Shown: positions 17,532-25,887 of the stretch, piece by piece
How positions within the stretch are numbered: the stretch's first letter is position 1
How the letters are laid out: every line of letters begins with the position of its first letter
From: Thiothrix fructosivorans
Lineage (GTDB): Bacteria > Pseudomonadota > Gammaproteobacteria > Thiotrichales > Thiotrichaceae
Length of the DNA: 64,000 nucleotides
Direction of reading: 5' to 3'
Assembly: GCF_017349355.1 (NCBI RefSeq)
Contig: NZ_JAFMPM010000008.1
Span: forward strand, 1,403,534 to 1,467,533
Made by a program: the position numbers and the translations under genes
The notes under the pieces: model-generated
Told to the model about the DNA's origin: nothing
Databases searched by the model: none
Seen by the model: only the letters and a program-made list of their open reading frames with translations

Positions 17532-19171
17532 GTAACTGAACAGTCCCCCCTTACCCAAACGCACTAAATTTGCGACACTCCCCCGATGACCCAACAACTG
17601 AAAGACCACAGCCTCAAACAGCTTAACAGCCAGTACCTTGCCAAGCTCACGCCGGAGGAACTGCTGCACCTGTCGACCAAGTTGTTGCATGACCTGAAAG
17701 AAGCGCGGGAACAGATCAACCAAAACTCCAACAACTCCTCCAAACCACCCAGCAGCGGTTTCCCGTGGGAAACGTCACCCAAAACGGTGGCTTTGCCCGA
17801 AACAGAAGGGGTGGGTGCAGCCAGAGGAAAGCCAACCCCGGAACCAGAAGCTGTGGCGGGCACAAAGCCAGCCCAACCAGCCAAACGCAAAGCGGGTAAA
17901 CAACCCGGCGCACCGGGTTATGGTCGGGTATGGCATCCGCCCATCAATGCAGACGAACACCATTACCCCAGCCGATGTGAAGCCTGTGGCAGGTCCCTGG
18001 ATGCGGCTGTCTCCCGTATTTATACCGCCTATGACAGTGTGGACATCCAGTTTGGCACGGATGGGAACCCCGGACTGACCGTCATCACCACCCGCCACCA
18101 CCTTCACGATAGCGTATGCACCTGCGGTCATGTGAGCCGCCATATCCCGCATCGCCAAGCTCCCGACCCGTTATACCCGGAGGTTGATGTGGGCGAGTGG
18201 CGGCTGATTGGGGGCAATCTGGCGGCACTTATTGTCCACCTACGGCTGCGCTCACGCTTGTCACTGCGTGGCACACAAGAACTGTTGCGGGAGGTGTTGG
18301 GCATTCCCCTAAGTGTCGGGGTGTTGCAGCAATGTTTTGAGGAAGCAGCCGCGAGTGCTTCTCCATTGGAAGATGCCTTGGTGGAAGGGCTGTTGGCAGA
18401 AGCCACCGCTGACGGCGGGGTGCTGTATATTGATGAAACCTCTTGGAAAGAGCGTGGCGAAGCCCTGTGGCTATGGACATTCGTCACCACCCTCAGCGTT
18501 TGTTTCTACGTAGGGCAGCGCACCATTGAAATGCTCGACAACGTGATTAGCCCCCACTTTGGGGGCTGGCTGATGAGTGATGGCTATGCCGCTTACCGCC
18601 ACCACCCCAAACGCTTGCGTTGCTGGGCGCACCTGATCCGCAAAGCCCGTGGGCTGGCAGAATCACTGGACAAAGACGGGCGGACGTTTGGCAACTTCAC
18701 CCTCGCTTGGCTGAGGGTATTACAGGACGACATTTACGCTTGGCGGGCAGCAGGCGGCACGGTGGGGACGCAAACCGACGTGATCCGTCAACGCCATCAG
18801 GCAAAACTCCTGGAATTCAGGGCATTATGCTTGATCCATGCCGTATCTGCCCATGACAAGACGGCGGCACTGGCGAAAGAGTTCATCAATGATTGGGATG
18901 CCATTTTCCGAATCCTTGACCACCCGTGGCTTCCCTTGACCAATAATGAGGCTGAGCGGGCGTTGCGCCATTGGGTGATCCTGCGCAAAACCAACCATGG
19001 CACAAAGAGTGCTACGGGGAGCCGTGCGTTTGCCATGCTGGCCAGCATCATCGGTACTTGCCGCAAACGTGGACAGTCTGCCTTGGCTTATCTTGCCAGT
19101 GTTATTACCGCTGCCCGCGCTGGCTTTGCCCTGCCCGCTTTACCGCAAGGGGTGGGGATGTGATCAATTAC
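17532..19171 (+). mobile_element. IS66-family (ISBst12-like) element inside a CRISPR repeat
   Basis: The 1640-bp element is flanked by the 8-bp direct repeat GATTTAGA (17524-17531 and 19172-19179), part of the CRISPR repeat itself. Eight-bp duplications are typical of IS66. Its ends are related inverted repeats starting GTAACTGAACAG on the left and GTAATTGATCACA on the right (read inward). It encodes one transposase and no TnpA or TnpB, as in the ISBst12 subgroup. A second copy lies at 54938-56574. Confidence 0.95.
17586..19163 (+). CDS. IS66-family transposase (TnpC type)
   Basis: The 525-residue transposase has an N-terminal leucine-rich coiled segment and QNSNNSSKPPSSGFPW near 41-56, the conserved IS66 start. 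A zinc-binding region follows (CEACG about residue 132; CTCG about 179). The DDE catalytic domain has LYIDETSWKERGEALWLW, LMSDGYAAYRHH with the CWAH segment, and LTNNEAERALRHWVILRK for the final Glu. An IS66 C-terminal domain ends the protein. It catalyses cut-and-paste type transposition. The reading frame is intact and fills the element, so this copy is probably active. Confidence 0.96.
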   Translation: MTQQLKDHSLKQLNSQYLAKLTPEELLHLSTKLLHDLKEAREQINQNSNNSSKPPSSGFPWETSPKTVALPETEGVGAARGKPTPEPEAVAGTKPAQPAKRKAGKQPGAPGYGRVWHPPINADEHHYPSRCEACGRSLDAAVSRIYTAYDSVDIQFGTDGNPGLTVITTRHHLHDSVCTCGHVSRHIPHRQAPDPLYPEVDVGEWRLIGGNLAALIVHLRLRSRLSLRGTQELLREVLGIPLSVGVLQQCFEEAAASASPLEDALVEGLLAEATADGGVLYIDETSWKERGEALWLWTFVTTLSVCFYVGQRTIEMLDNVISPHFGGWLMSDGYAAYRHHPKRLRCWAHLIRKARGLAESLDKDGRTFGNFTLAWLRVLQDDIYAWRAAGGTVGTQTDVIRQRHQAKLLEFRALCLIHAVSAHDKTAALAKEFINDWDAIFRILDHPWLPLTNNEAERALRHWVILRKTNHGTKSATGSRAFAMLASIIGTCRKRGQSALAYLASVITAARAGFALPALPQGVGM

Positions 19172-21052
19172 GATTTAGAAGGCGTTAAGACGCATTTGCT
19201 GCCTCTTGAATCTCGTCAGGTGCGGTTTAAGCGGTAGCCTGATTTAGAAGGCGTTAAGACGCAGCTTTTTCGTCTTTCCCACACCAAAAATCGGGTTTAA
19301 GCGGTAGCCTGATTTAGAAGGCGTTAAGACACATTGGAATGAATGGTACAATTCCATGGGGTGGTTTAAGCGGTAGCCTGATTTAGAAGGCGTTAAGACG
19401 CTAAAGCTCGCGCTTTATCTACAATTTCTTTTGTTTAAGCGGTAGCCTGATTTAGAAGGCGTTAAGACCCACACCTCCTTGTGGTTTTTGAAAACCGGTT
19501 TGTTTAAGCGGTAGCCTGATTTAGAAGGCGTTAAGACGCTACAGTGGAAGCAAGAGGCAGACCTGCAACCGGTTTAAGCGGTAGCCTGATTTAGAAGGCG
19601 TTAAGACCATTTTTCAAGTCTTCATCTGAGATGCTGTACGTTTAAGCGGTAGCCTGATTTAGAAGGCGTTAAGACGTAATTGCCCCGTCTTTTTCCGTGG
19701 TCCCCTCAGGTTTAAGCGGTAGCCTGATTTAGAAGGCGTTAAGACTTTCGATTTGAGTAGGAGCTGGGGGAGCAAGGGTTTAAGCGGTAGCCTGATTTAG
19801 AAGGCGTTAAGACAGCGATCTACCTGCTCCGCAGGAGGTATAGGTGCCGGTTTAAGCGGTAGCCTGATTTAGAAGGCGTTAAGACGCAGAAAATGAAATA
19901 TCATACACTCCGTCAGCCGTTTAAGCGGTAGCCTGATTTAGAAGGCGTTAAGACAGGGTTAGAAGGGGGGGGTTATTTTTTTGGAGCCGGTTTAAGCGGT
20001 AGCCTGATTTAGAAGGCGTTAAGACATAGGACTTTTGTTTTTTACACACCATTATTTGGTTTAAGCGGTAGCCTGATTTAGAAGGCGTTAAGACATAGGA
20101 CTTTTGTTTTTTACACACCATTATTTGGTTTAAGCGGTAGCCTGATTTAGAAGGCGTTAAGACATAGGACTTTTGTTTTTTACACACCATTATTTGGTTT
20201 AAGCGGTAGCCTGATTTAGAAGGCGTTAAGACTAATTATTATGGTTAATATGCCAATTACTTTTCGTTTAAGCGGTAGCCTGATTTAGAAGGCGTTAAGA
20301 CGCTGATTTTTCTTCTGCTTTTTGGTTTTTTTTGTTTAAGCGGTAGCCTGATTTAGAAGGCGTTAAGACAGCTTGGCCTAACGGCATTACCATATATGCT
20401 GGTTGGTTTAAGCGGTAGCCTGATTTAGAAGGCGTTAAGACTTCATGTCGTTACTCCTTTTTGAGGTTGAAAAAAGTTTAAGCGGTAGCCTGATTTAGAA
20501 GGCGTTAAGACACATACAGCGGTCTGCTAACGCAGAACCAGAAAGTTTAAGCGGTAGCCTGATTTAGAAGGCGTTAAGACTATTACTACCGAGACTCCAG
20601 AGGGAGGCATAAAGTTTAAGCGGTAGCCTGATTTAGAAGGCGTTAAGACCCATTTGACTTTCTCCTGTCGTTCAGTCATTGTTTAAGCGGTAGCCTGATT
20701 TAGAAGGCGTTAAGACGTCCTTGAAAAGATTGTCTCTTTAACCCCATCAGTTTAAGCGGTAGCCTGATTTAGAAGGCGTTAAGACGTTGAATTGCCCGGC
20801 AGAAGCCGACCAGAGAGTTGTTTAAGCGGTAGCCTGATTTAGAAGGCGTTAAGACTTTCGTTTTGCTCAGCAACTTCTTCAACTGCCGTTTAAGCGGTAG
20901 CCTGATTTAGAAGGCGTTAAGACTTTGCATGGATTACCCCTTCTTGTTAAAAAAAGTTTAAGCGGTAGCCTGATTTAGAAGGCGTTAAGACCAATAATGA
21001 TTGAGATTATTCCCAATAACATTATGGTTTAAGCGGTAGCCTGATTTAGAAG
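19172..21052 (+). CRISPR. CRISPR array 2, distal part (rest of repeat 37 to repeat 64)
   Basis: The right half of the split repeat (19172-19191) is followed by 26 complete repeats from 19225 to 20991 and a terminal repeat at 21027 that matches only its first 26 bases. With the upstream part this gives 64 repeats and 63 spacers, 57 of them different. Spacers 49, 50 and 51 (20026, 20095, 20164) are identical. The decayed last repeat marks the trailer. Crossing the insertion sequence would add about 1.6 kb to the precursor RNA or end it, so distal crRNAs may be poorly made. Confidence 0.97.
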
Positions 21053-21159
21053 AGTATCGTCTTGAGGTTCTGGCTGGGGGGATGCTTCGGAATATGTAGG
21101 CTTGCAAGTTATTGTCCTTCGCTGTATTTTGATGTTTTCAGCCTGTCGTTCTGTGCCAA

Positions 21160-21483
21160 ATGAACAAGCAAACCCTTATCGAACAACGCATTTATCGGCT
21201 GCATCAGCGGGTCATCGAAAAATTGCAAGCTGACCCAGAGCAGGTGGTGGGTATCGCCCGCGCCAATTTGCAGCGTTACCGCGCCAACAATGGTAATTGG
21301 CAGGCTTACACGGATTGGGAGCAAAAGCTTTCCTTACCCGTGACAGACATCATCAACATTCTGGATTCCCACGACGAAAGCGCAGTGCTGGCACGTTCAA
21401 ACTCCCCCTTTGCCGGATGCCTTTCTGCCCATGAACGCTGGGAAATCCTACGCGAATTCAAGAACACCTATGAAACGTTATGA
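21160..21483 (+). CDS. Small protein paired with a nucleotidyltransferase-like gene
   Basis: The 107-residue soluble protein is mostly helical and has no membrane segment. It contains RYRANNGNWQAYTDWEQ in the middle and RSNSPFAGCLSAHERWEIL near the C-terminus. Its last codons overlap the next gene by 14 bp, so the two form one unit. Similar two-gene units with DUF6036-like partners are common in accessory regions and may be toxin-antitoxin-like, but I cannot assign a function to this member. Confidence 0.75.
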   Translation: MNKQTLIEQRIYRLHQRVIEKLQADPEQVVGIARANLQRYRANNGNWQAYTDWEQKLSLPVTDIINILDSHDESAVLARSNSPFAGCLSAHERWEILREFKNTYETL

Positions 21484-21990
21484 AATCGAACACTTGATCA
21501 GAGCAGCGGGTGCAATCACACAGAGCAATGAAATCATTGTCATTGGCAGCCAGTCGATTCTTGGCAGCTACCCAGAAGCCCCGGATGCCCTTTTGCAATC
21601 ACGCGAAGCAGATTTGATCCCTGTCCAGTACCCTGAGCGTACCGACCTGATTGACGGCGTGCTGGGTGAATTATCTCCGTTTGATGAAACATTTGGGTAC
21701 TACGCTGACGGTGTTGACAAAACCACCGCCATACTCCCCGAAGGCTGGGAAAGTCGTCTGATCAGGATTGCTAACACGAATACCAATAATGTTGTCGGCT
21801 TGTTTCTGGAGCCACATGATCTGATGGTCAGCAAACTTTATGCTGGGCGGGAAAAGACATGGACTTTGTGGCGACAGCCATTCGTAGCGGTATTGTGGAT
21901 GCCAATCTGATCAGGGAGCGGATAAACAAGGTGTCTGGTCAAGACGCTATGCGCGATACCGTGCAGGCAAGGCTTGAACGGCTTCTTTAA
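21470..21990 (+). pseudogene. DUF6036-like nucleotidyltransferase, one frameshift
   Basis: From ATG at 21470 the protein reads well (IIVIGSQSILGSYPEAP near 22-38, ERTDLIDGVLGELSPFDETFGYYADG, LEPHDLMVSKLYAGREK) until about 21855, where it leaves frame. The expected continuation, DMDFVATAIRSGIVDANL and on to a TAA at 21990, is present in another frame. Restoring one A in the run GGGAAAAGACATGG would join them, so this may be a homopolymer sequencing error rather than a dead gene. The family resembles a nucleotidyltransferase fold, though the usual catalytic D-x-D is replaced by EADL here. It overlaps the preceding gene, and its end meets the convergent VapC gene. Confidence 0.7.
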
Positions 21991-22427
21991 GGCGTTAGCT
22001 TGCTGATAATAATCGGTGTGATGTGTGGCGGGAATTTGATCCGGTCATCATTGGTAACAAAATAGGTGCAGCCGCTGGTGAGTGCCGTGATCAAATGGAT
22101 GGTATCCGGCAATTTGTTTTTGAAAAATGCCCGCAGTTGCGCAGCATCCTTGAGGATTTGACGTGACACCGGAATGACCAGCAAAGCCTCAGACGGGCTG
22201 ATGTGCTGCTCATATTGCATCTGTGACCCGACATCCTGCTTCTCGAACGGTTTGACCAAACACTCCGCCAAAGTCAGCTCACTGGTGACACTGGTACTGT
22301 CGGTTGCTGCAATCACTTCAAACAACGCTGTCACCTGCCCGACAAATTCGGGGTGTGCTTCCAGCGCGTAAATGAACGCATTGGCATCCAGATAGAAAAT
22401 GCCCTTGCTGATGCTGCTCAGTTCCAT
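21987..22427 (-). CDS. PIN-domain toxin, VapC-like ribonuclease
   Basis: The 146-residue PIN-domain protein has YLDANAFIYALEAH (first Asp near residue 14), SELTLAECLVKPF (Glu), and LPDTIHLITALTSG followed by FVTNDDRIKFP (last acidic residues). These residues bind metal for RNA cleavage in VapC toxins. The gene overlaps the antitoxin gene by 10 bp and is translated after it. It converges on the preceding plus-strand gene, with a 4-bp overlap of the ends. Confidence 0.88.
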   Translation of the reverse strand: MELSSISKGIFYLDANAFIYALEAHPEFVGQVTALFEVIAATDSTSVTSELTLAECLVKPFEKQDVGSQMQYEQHISPSEALLVIPVSRQILKDAAQLRAFFKNKLPDTIHLITALTSGCTYFVTNDDRIKFPPHITPIIISKLTP

Positions 22428-22693
22428 TCATCCCTCAGCTTGCGGATAAAGTTATCGGCATCCTGTGCAGATTTGTACAGGTTGCTGCCCTTGTTCGCCC
22501 CAATCATTGCCAACAAGGGGCTGCGGGGTTGCACCGCCGGACGTTGGCTCACCGCTTGGGGAACTAGCACCAGCAAGCCATCCTGTTCCCGCACTTCCAA
22601 CATATCGCCTTCGTGCAGGTTAAGGCGTTTGCGTAGGGCGGCGGGAATCGTCACCTGGTATTTGTGTTTCACCTGAACATAAGTCACGGGCAT
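22418..22693 (-). CDS. AbrB/MazE-type antitoxin of the VapC pair
   Basis: The 91-residue protein starts with a swapped-hairpin AbrB domain (VKHKYQVTIPAALRKRLNLH, then EGDMLEVREQDGLLVLVP), which binds DNA. A C-terminal tail should wrap the toxin (NLYKSAQDADNFIRKLRDEW). ATG at 22693 is chosen; a GTG one codon upstream is also possible. It probably represses its own promoter together with the PIN toxin encoded by the overlapping downstream gene. Confidence 0.88.
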   Translation of the reverse strand: MPVTYVQVKHKYQVTIPAALRKRLNLHEGDMLEVREQDGLLVLVPQAVSQRPAVQPRSPLLAMIGANKGSNLYKSAQDADNFIRKLRDEWN

Positions 22694-23284
22694 CACCTAA
22701 ACGTTAGAAAGTTGGAAAGTCAGACTTAGGCGTCCAGTCTAGGTATTTGTTAGCGGATGTCAATGCTTCGCAGATTTTTTCCACAAGTCGCATGGGCTAC
22801 ATTCCGTTAACTGAAGGAGTCAATGTCATTGGGGAAAAGGTGTTCAACGGTTTAGGAGTATGAAGATTTGCTGTATTGATGCGAGGTAGCAACCAGTACT
22901 GGCAAGTAGGGGGAAGATGAAGGCATACTGCCTACTGAGGTTCAAAACCTTTTAGGTGGCACAGTAGGCAAAACGGTAGCATATTGGTAGCACGGATTTT
23001 TTAATGTCAGTTCGGATGTCGTGGATAGTTTCGCTAACCAACTGATTTAATTGGTGCCCGGAGCCGGACTCGAACCGGCACGCTGTTACCAGCGAGAGAT
23101 TTTAAGAGTGAGAGATCAACAGACTCATTTTACCGAAACGCGACCCCGCAACCCTTGCGTTTAGCGACTCAGAAAGCCGCGCAAACCCTCGCACCCCCTC
23201 AGAACCCTACTATCAGCCATGACCCCGCTATCAGGGCAAACATGACCCCGTAGCGGGGCATCTGCTACCATCAAAACCGCCAAC
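22694..23284. other. Non-coding region before the integrated element
   Basis: No convincing gene is visible. The right part contains the left attachment repeat (23050-23106). The stretch 23107-23284 is the upstream region of the integrase and repeats the phrase GACCCCG several times. The rest (22700-23049) holds nothing I can support. Confidence 0.5.
23050..23106. repeat. Left attachment repeat, partial tRNA-Leu copy
   Basis: These 57 bp are identical to 36776-36832, which is the 3' part of the tRNA-Leu gene from its CCA end to the anticodon loop. This copy has no tRNA 5' half next to it. Such displaced tRNA ends mark the far boundary of an element integrated by a tyrosine recombinase. Confidence 0.93.
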
Positions 23285-23305
23285 ATGACACTGGACGGGG
23301 GAGGG

Positions 23306-24565
23306 ATGACCAAGAAGCTAAACTTCAACAAGGCAGTGCTCGAAGCACTCGAACTGCCCACCGTCGGGCGGCTGTACGTGTACGACACCAAAGTCGACGG
23401 ACTGCTGCTGATGCTCACCAAAGCGGGAACGCGTTCCTTTCAAATCAGAAAATTCCTGAATGGCAAGGCGGCGCGGGTAACGTTGGGCGGATTCCCCCAC
23501 ATGACCGTGGTACAGGCGCGGGAAAGAGCACTCAGGGAATTGTCCCTGATAGCAACCACCCGCCAGACCAGCACGCAGCAGAAAGCAGAGATCCGCCAAT
23601 ACGACAGCCTGACACTGGGAAAAGCCTTTCAGGACTACCTCAAATCGCACAAGAATCTAAAGACATCGACCGTCAGCGACTACGAACGCGCCGTGCGTGT
23701 CGGTTTCCCTGACTGGCAAGAACTGCCCCTGACAAAAATCACGCGGGATATGGTCGAAGCACGCCACCGCGAACGCAGCGACCAATCAGCGGCACGGGCA
23801 AACAATGAAATGCGCGTGCTGAGGTGCATCTTCAACTATGCTGCTGAGGAATATTTTGATGCAGCGGGTAAACCGATCATCACCGCCAACCCCGTCAAGC
23901 GACTCTCACACAGCCGCGCATGGAATAGGGTAGAGCGCAGACAGACCATTATCAAAAATGACGAACTGCCCAACTGGTTTGCAGCCGTTGACACCCTGCC
24001 CGAATGGTACGGCGGCGCGTTGGCAAGCAAAGCACGCACCTATTTTCTGTTGACCCTTTTCAGCGGCTACCGTCGCAGCGAGTCGGGCAACCTGTTGTGG
24101 GAAAATGTCGACCTGAAAAACAATACCATCCGCATCGAAGACACCAAAAACCACCACAACCACGTGTTACCCCTCACCACCTTCACACGCGAATTGCTCA
24201 CCCAGTGGCAAGCGTGGACAGGGCAGGGCAGCGGCTTAGTATTCCGTGCCACGGACAACACCTCACCGCTTTTCAGTGTGGAGGAAGTCATCAAAGCCAT
24301 TCGCACCCGCACCGGCATTCAGTGGACAATGCACGACCTGAGACGCACCTTCACCACCACGGCGGAAAATAACGGTGTGCAGGGTTACACCCTCAAACGC
24401 TTGATCAACCACAAAACCGGTGCGGCGGATGTGACCGGCGGCTACATTGTTACCGACCTCGAAAGCCTCCGTGAACCCATGCAAATCATCACCGATAGGC
24501 TGCTGACCCTCACATCGGCTAAACTCACCCCATCCAAGACCGCACCAGCGGCAAGCAATACCTGA
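23306..24565 (+). CDS. int: Tyrosine recombinase integrase of the element
   Basis: This is a 419-residue integrase of the P4-like type: an N-terminal arm-binding domain (about 1-100), a core-binding helical domain (about 110-200) and a catalytic domain. Catalytic residues are visible: Arg in FSGYRRSESGNLLW, H-x-x-R in MHDLRRTFTT, His in LINHKT and the nucleophile Tyr in TGGYIVTD. The start is put at the ATG at 23306, which has GGGGAGG just upstream; an in-frame ATG at 23285 is the alternative. It should integrate the element at the 3' end of tRNA-Leu(UAA). Confidence 0.95.
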   Translation: MTKKLNFNKAVLEALELPTVGRLYVYDTKVDGLLLMLTKAGTRSFQIRKFLNGKAARVTLGGFPHMTVVQARERALRELSLIATTRQTSTQQKAEIRQYDSLTLGKAFQDYLKSHKNLKTSTVSDYERAVRVGFPDWQELPLTKITRDMVEARHRERSDQSAARANNEMRVLRCIFNYAAEEYFDAAGKPIITANPVKRLSHSRAWNRVERRQTIIKNDELPNWFAAVDTLPEWYGGALASKARTYFLLTLFSGYRRSESGNLLWENVDLKNNTIRIEDTKNHHNHVLPLTTFTRELLTQWQAWTGQGSGLVFRATDNTSPLFSVEEVIKAIRTRTGIQWTMHDLRRTFTTTAENNGVQGYTLKRLINHKTGAADVTGGYIVTDLESLREPMQIITDRLLTLTSAKLTPSKTAPAASNT

Positions 24566-24581
24566 TACAGGAAGTTTGGAC

Positions 24582-25121
24582 ATGACCGACACCCCCAAGA
24601 AAACCCTAAGCATCACCCGCAAGCCTGCCGACACTGGCCCGGTAAATTCCCCCGTTGGCACAATCCAACGCACGGGGAAACGCATCATCCGTCGTGAAGA
24701 CCTGCCACAAGTGCAGCGCGTGCCACCCCCCAAACCCAAAGCACCCAGCAACAAAACCAAGCCCAAAAAGCCACCGCGCAAACCTGCACCGAAAAAGCAG
24801 GTAACACCGCCGTCCGATCTGCGAATGCAGGAACTCGACGCACGCCTCAACGGTTTTCGTGTTTGGGTGATGTATCAGCCGCTCTCCGTTGGCATCGAAA
24901 AGGAGATTTTCCGGCTGATCAATGATGAATCGTTTTCCGCATCCAAGCGCGTCGTACAGAAAGTGCTGAGGATGCACACCCACCACGGGCTATACCTGCA
25001 AGCCATCCAGCACGGTGGTGCACGCTACACGCTGGACGGCGTAGAACAGGGCGACGTGACCGAGTACCAACGCCAGTACGCAACCGAAACCCTCACCAAA
25101 CGACTACAGGGCAAGGGCTGA
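24582..25121 (+). CDS. ProQ/FinO-domain RNA-binding protein
   Basis: The 179-residue protein has a disordered, strongly basic and proline-rich first half (many KPKAP and PKKPP repeats). A ProQ/FinO domain follows from about residue 90 (LNGFRVWVMYQPLSVGIEKEI, then SASKRVVQKVLRMHTHHGLYLQAI and GARYTLDG). These proteins bind structured small RNAs and 3' ends and can control plasmid or phage genes. ATG at 24582 has AGGAA 8 bp upstream; a TTG two codons earlier is in frame. It follows the integrase closely and may be co-transcribed with it. Confidence 0.85.
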   Translation: MTDTPKKTLSITRKPADTGPVNSPVGTIQRTGKRIIRREDLPQVQRVPPPKPKAPSNKTKPKKPPRKPAPKKQVTPPSDLRMQELDARLNGFRVWVMYQPLSVGIEKEIFRLINDESFSASKRVVQKVLRMHTHHGLYLQAIQHGGARYTLDGVEQGDVTEYQRQYATETLTKRLQGKG

Positions 25122-25130
25122 ATAAAATAG

Positions 25131-25160
25131 AATTTTCTTTATGGAAAATACAACTATAAT
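25131..25160 (+). promoter_or_regulatory. Putative promoter of mazEF
   Basis: A perfect TATAAT lies at 25155-25160, 33 bp before the mazE start, in an AT-rich stretch. The -35 region (around 25132, ATTTTC) is weak. AGGAGG just upstream of the ATG is a strong ribosome-binding site. Confidence 0.45.
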
Positions 25161-25192
25161 GAACAGCATCAACACACTAAGGAGGATGCAGA

Positions 25193-25459
25193 ATGACCAC
25201 CGCAACATTACGCACCGTCGGTAATTCCGTCGCCGTGGTAATCCCTAAGCAATGGTTGGCTATGTTAGGGCTGGAAGCAGGCGCAAAAGTAGAATTGAGC
25301 GTTGAAGGCGGCAAGCTCACCTTGCAACCAAAAGCAGCGACTAGACGCAAAAAATACAAACTTGCCGATCTGTTAGCCAAATGTGACCCATCCGCACCCA
25401 TCCCAACAGCAGCGACCGAATGGGACAACATGCCAGCAGTGGGGAATGAAGTATGGTAA
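25193..25459 (+). CDS. mazE: MazE-type antitoxin
   Basis: The 88-residue protein has the AbrB/MazE swapped-hairpin DNA-binding domain (LRTVGNSVAVVIPKQWLAML, then GAKVELSVEGGKLTLQP). An acidic, flexible C-terminal tail (DLLAKCDPSAPIP, EWDNMPAVGNEVW) should neutralise the toxin. A strong AGGAGG site precedes the ATG. The gene overlaps mazF by 7 bp. The pair is the addiction module of the integrated element. Confidence 0.92.
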   Translation: MTTATLRTVGNSVAVVIPKQWLAMLGLEAGAKVELSVEGGKLTLQPKAATRRKKYKLADLLAKCDPSAPIPTAATEWDNMPAVGNEVW

Positions 25460-25806
25460 AGCGTAGCGGATTTGAACGCGGCGACATTGTGCGCGTCAGT
25501 TTTAACCCGACAGTGGGGCGTGAGATGCAGGGCGATATGCGCCCCGCACTGGTGCTTTCGACCCGTGAGTTCAATAACACTGTTGGCACTGCCTTGGTAG
25601 CACCGATTACCCAAGGTGGCAATCTTGCACGGGTAGCGGGGTTCGCTGTGCCATTAATGGGCAGTGGCACGGAAACACAGGGCGTTATTCTGGTGAGTGC
25701 CGTGCGAACCCTTGATCTAGTGGGCAGAGGGGCAAGGCGCATCGAATCCGCACCCGATAGCATTGTCGATGAAGTGCTTGAAATACTCGCGGGTATCATC
25801 GAATAG
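25453..25806 (+). CDS. mazF: MazF/PemK endoribonuclease toxin
   Basis: The 117-residue toxin of the MazF family has the N-terminal FERGDIVRVSFNPTVGREMQ with the R-G-D-I/V signature. RPALVLSTREFN and ALVAPITQGG follow, and VRTLDLVGRGARRI sits near the C-terminus. MazF proteins cut mRNA at short sequence motifs. The length is normal and the frame intact. It is translated after mazE, with a 7-bp overlap, and is followed by a terminator. Confidence 0.94.
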   Translation: MVKRSGFERGDIVRVSFNPTVGREMQGDMRPALVLSTREFNNTVGTALVAPITQGGNLARVAGFAVPLMGSGTETQGVILVSAVRTLDLVGRGARRIESAPDSIVDEVLEILAGIIE

Positions 25807-25863
25807 CAGAAAGCGCTTGATTGTTGTAACAGAAATCAAAGCACTTGCCCCAACCACCCAATG

Positions 25864-25887
25864 AGCCGGACACGTTCCGGCTTTTTT
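25864..25887 (+). terminator. Rho-independent terminator after mazF
   Basis: The stem AGCCGGA / TCCGGCT has a 5-base loop and is followed by six T residues. An almost identical hairpin lies at 36259-36283 near the other end of the element. Confidence 0.88.

Noticed and set aside
19948..20190. Repeated peptide frame in array 2 (minus strand)
   Set aside because: It is the threefold identical spacer plus repeats. Only the start-codon-like nature of the spacer is of interest.
15005..21052. Self-targeting spacers against the integrated element or neighbouring genes
   Set aside because: By eye I found no spacer matching sequence elsewhere in the window. A computed search would be needed to exclude it.
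23050..23106. A second tRNA-Leu gene
   Set aside because: Only the 3' 57 bp are present; the 5' half and anticodon stem cannot form, so it is an attachment remnant.
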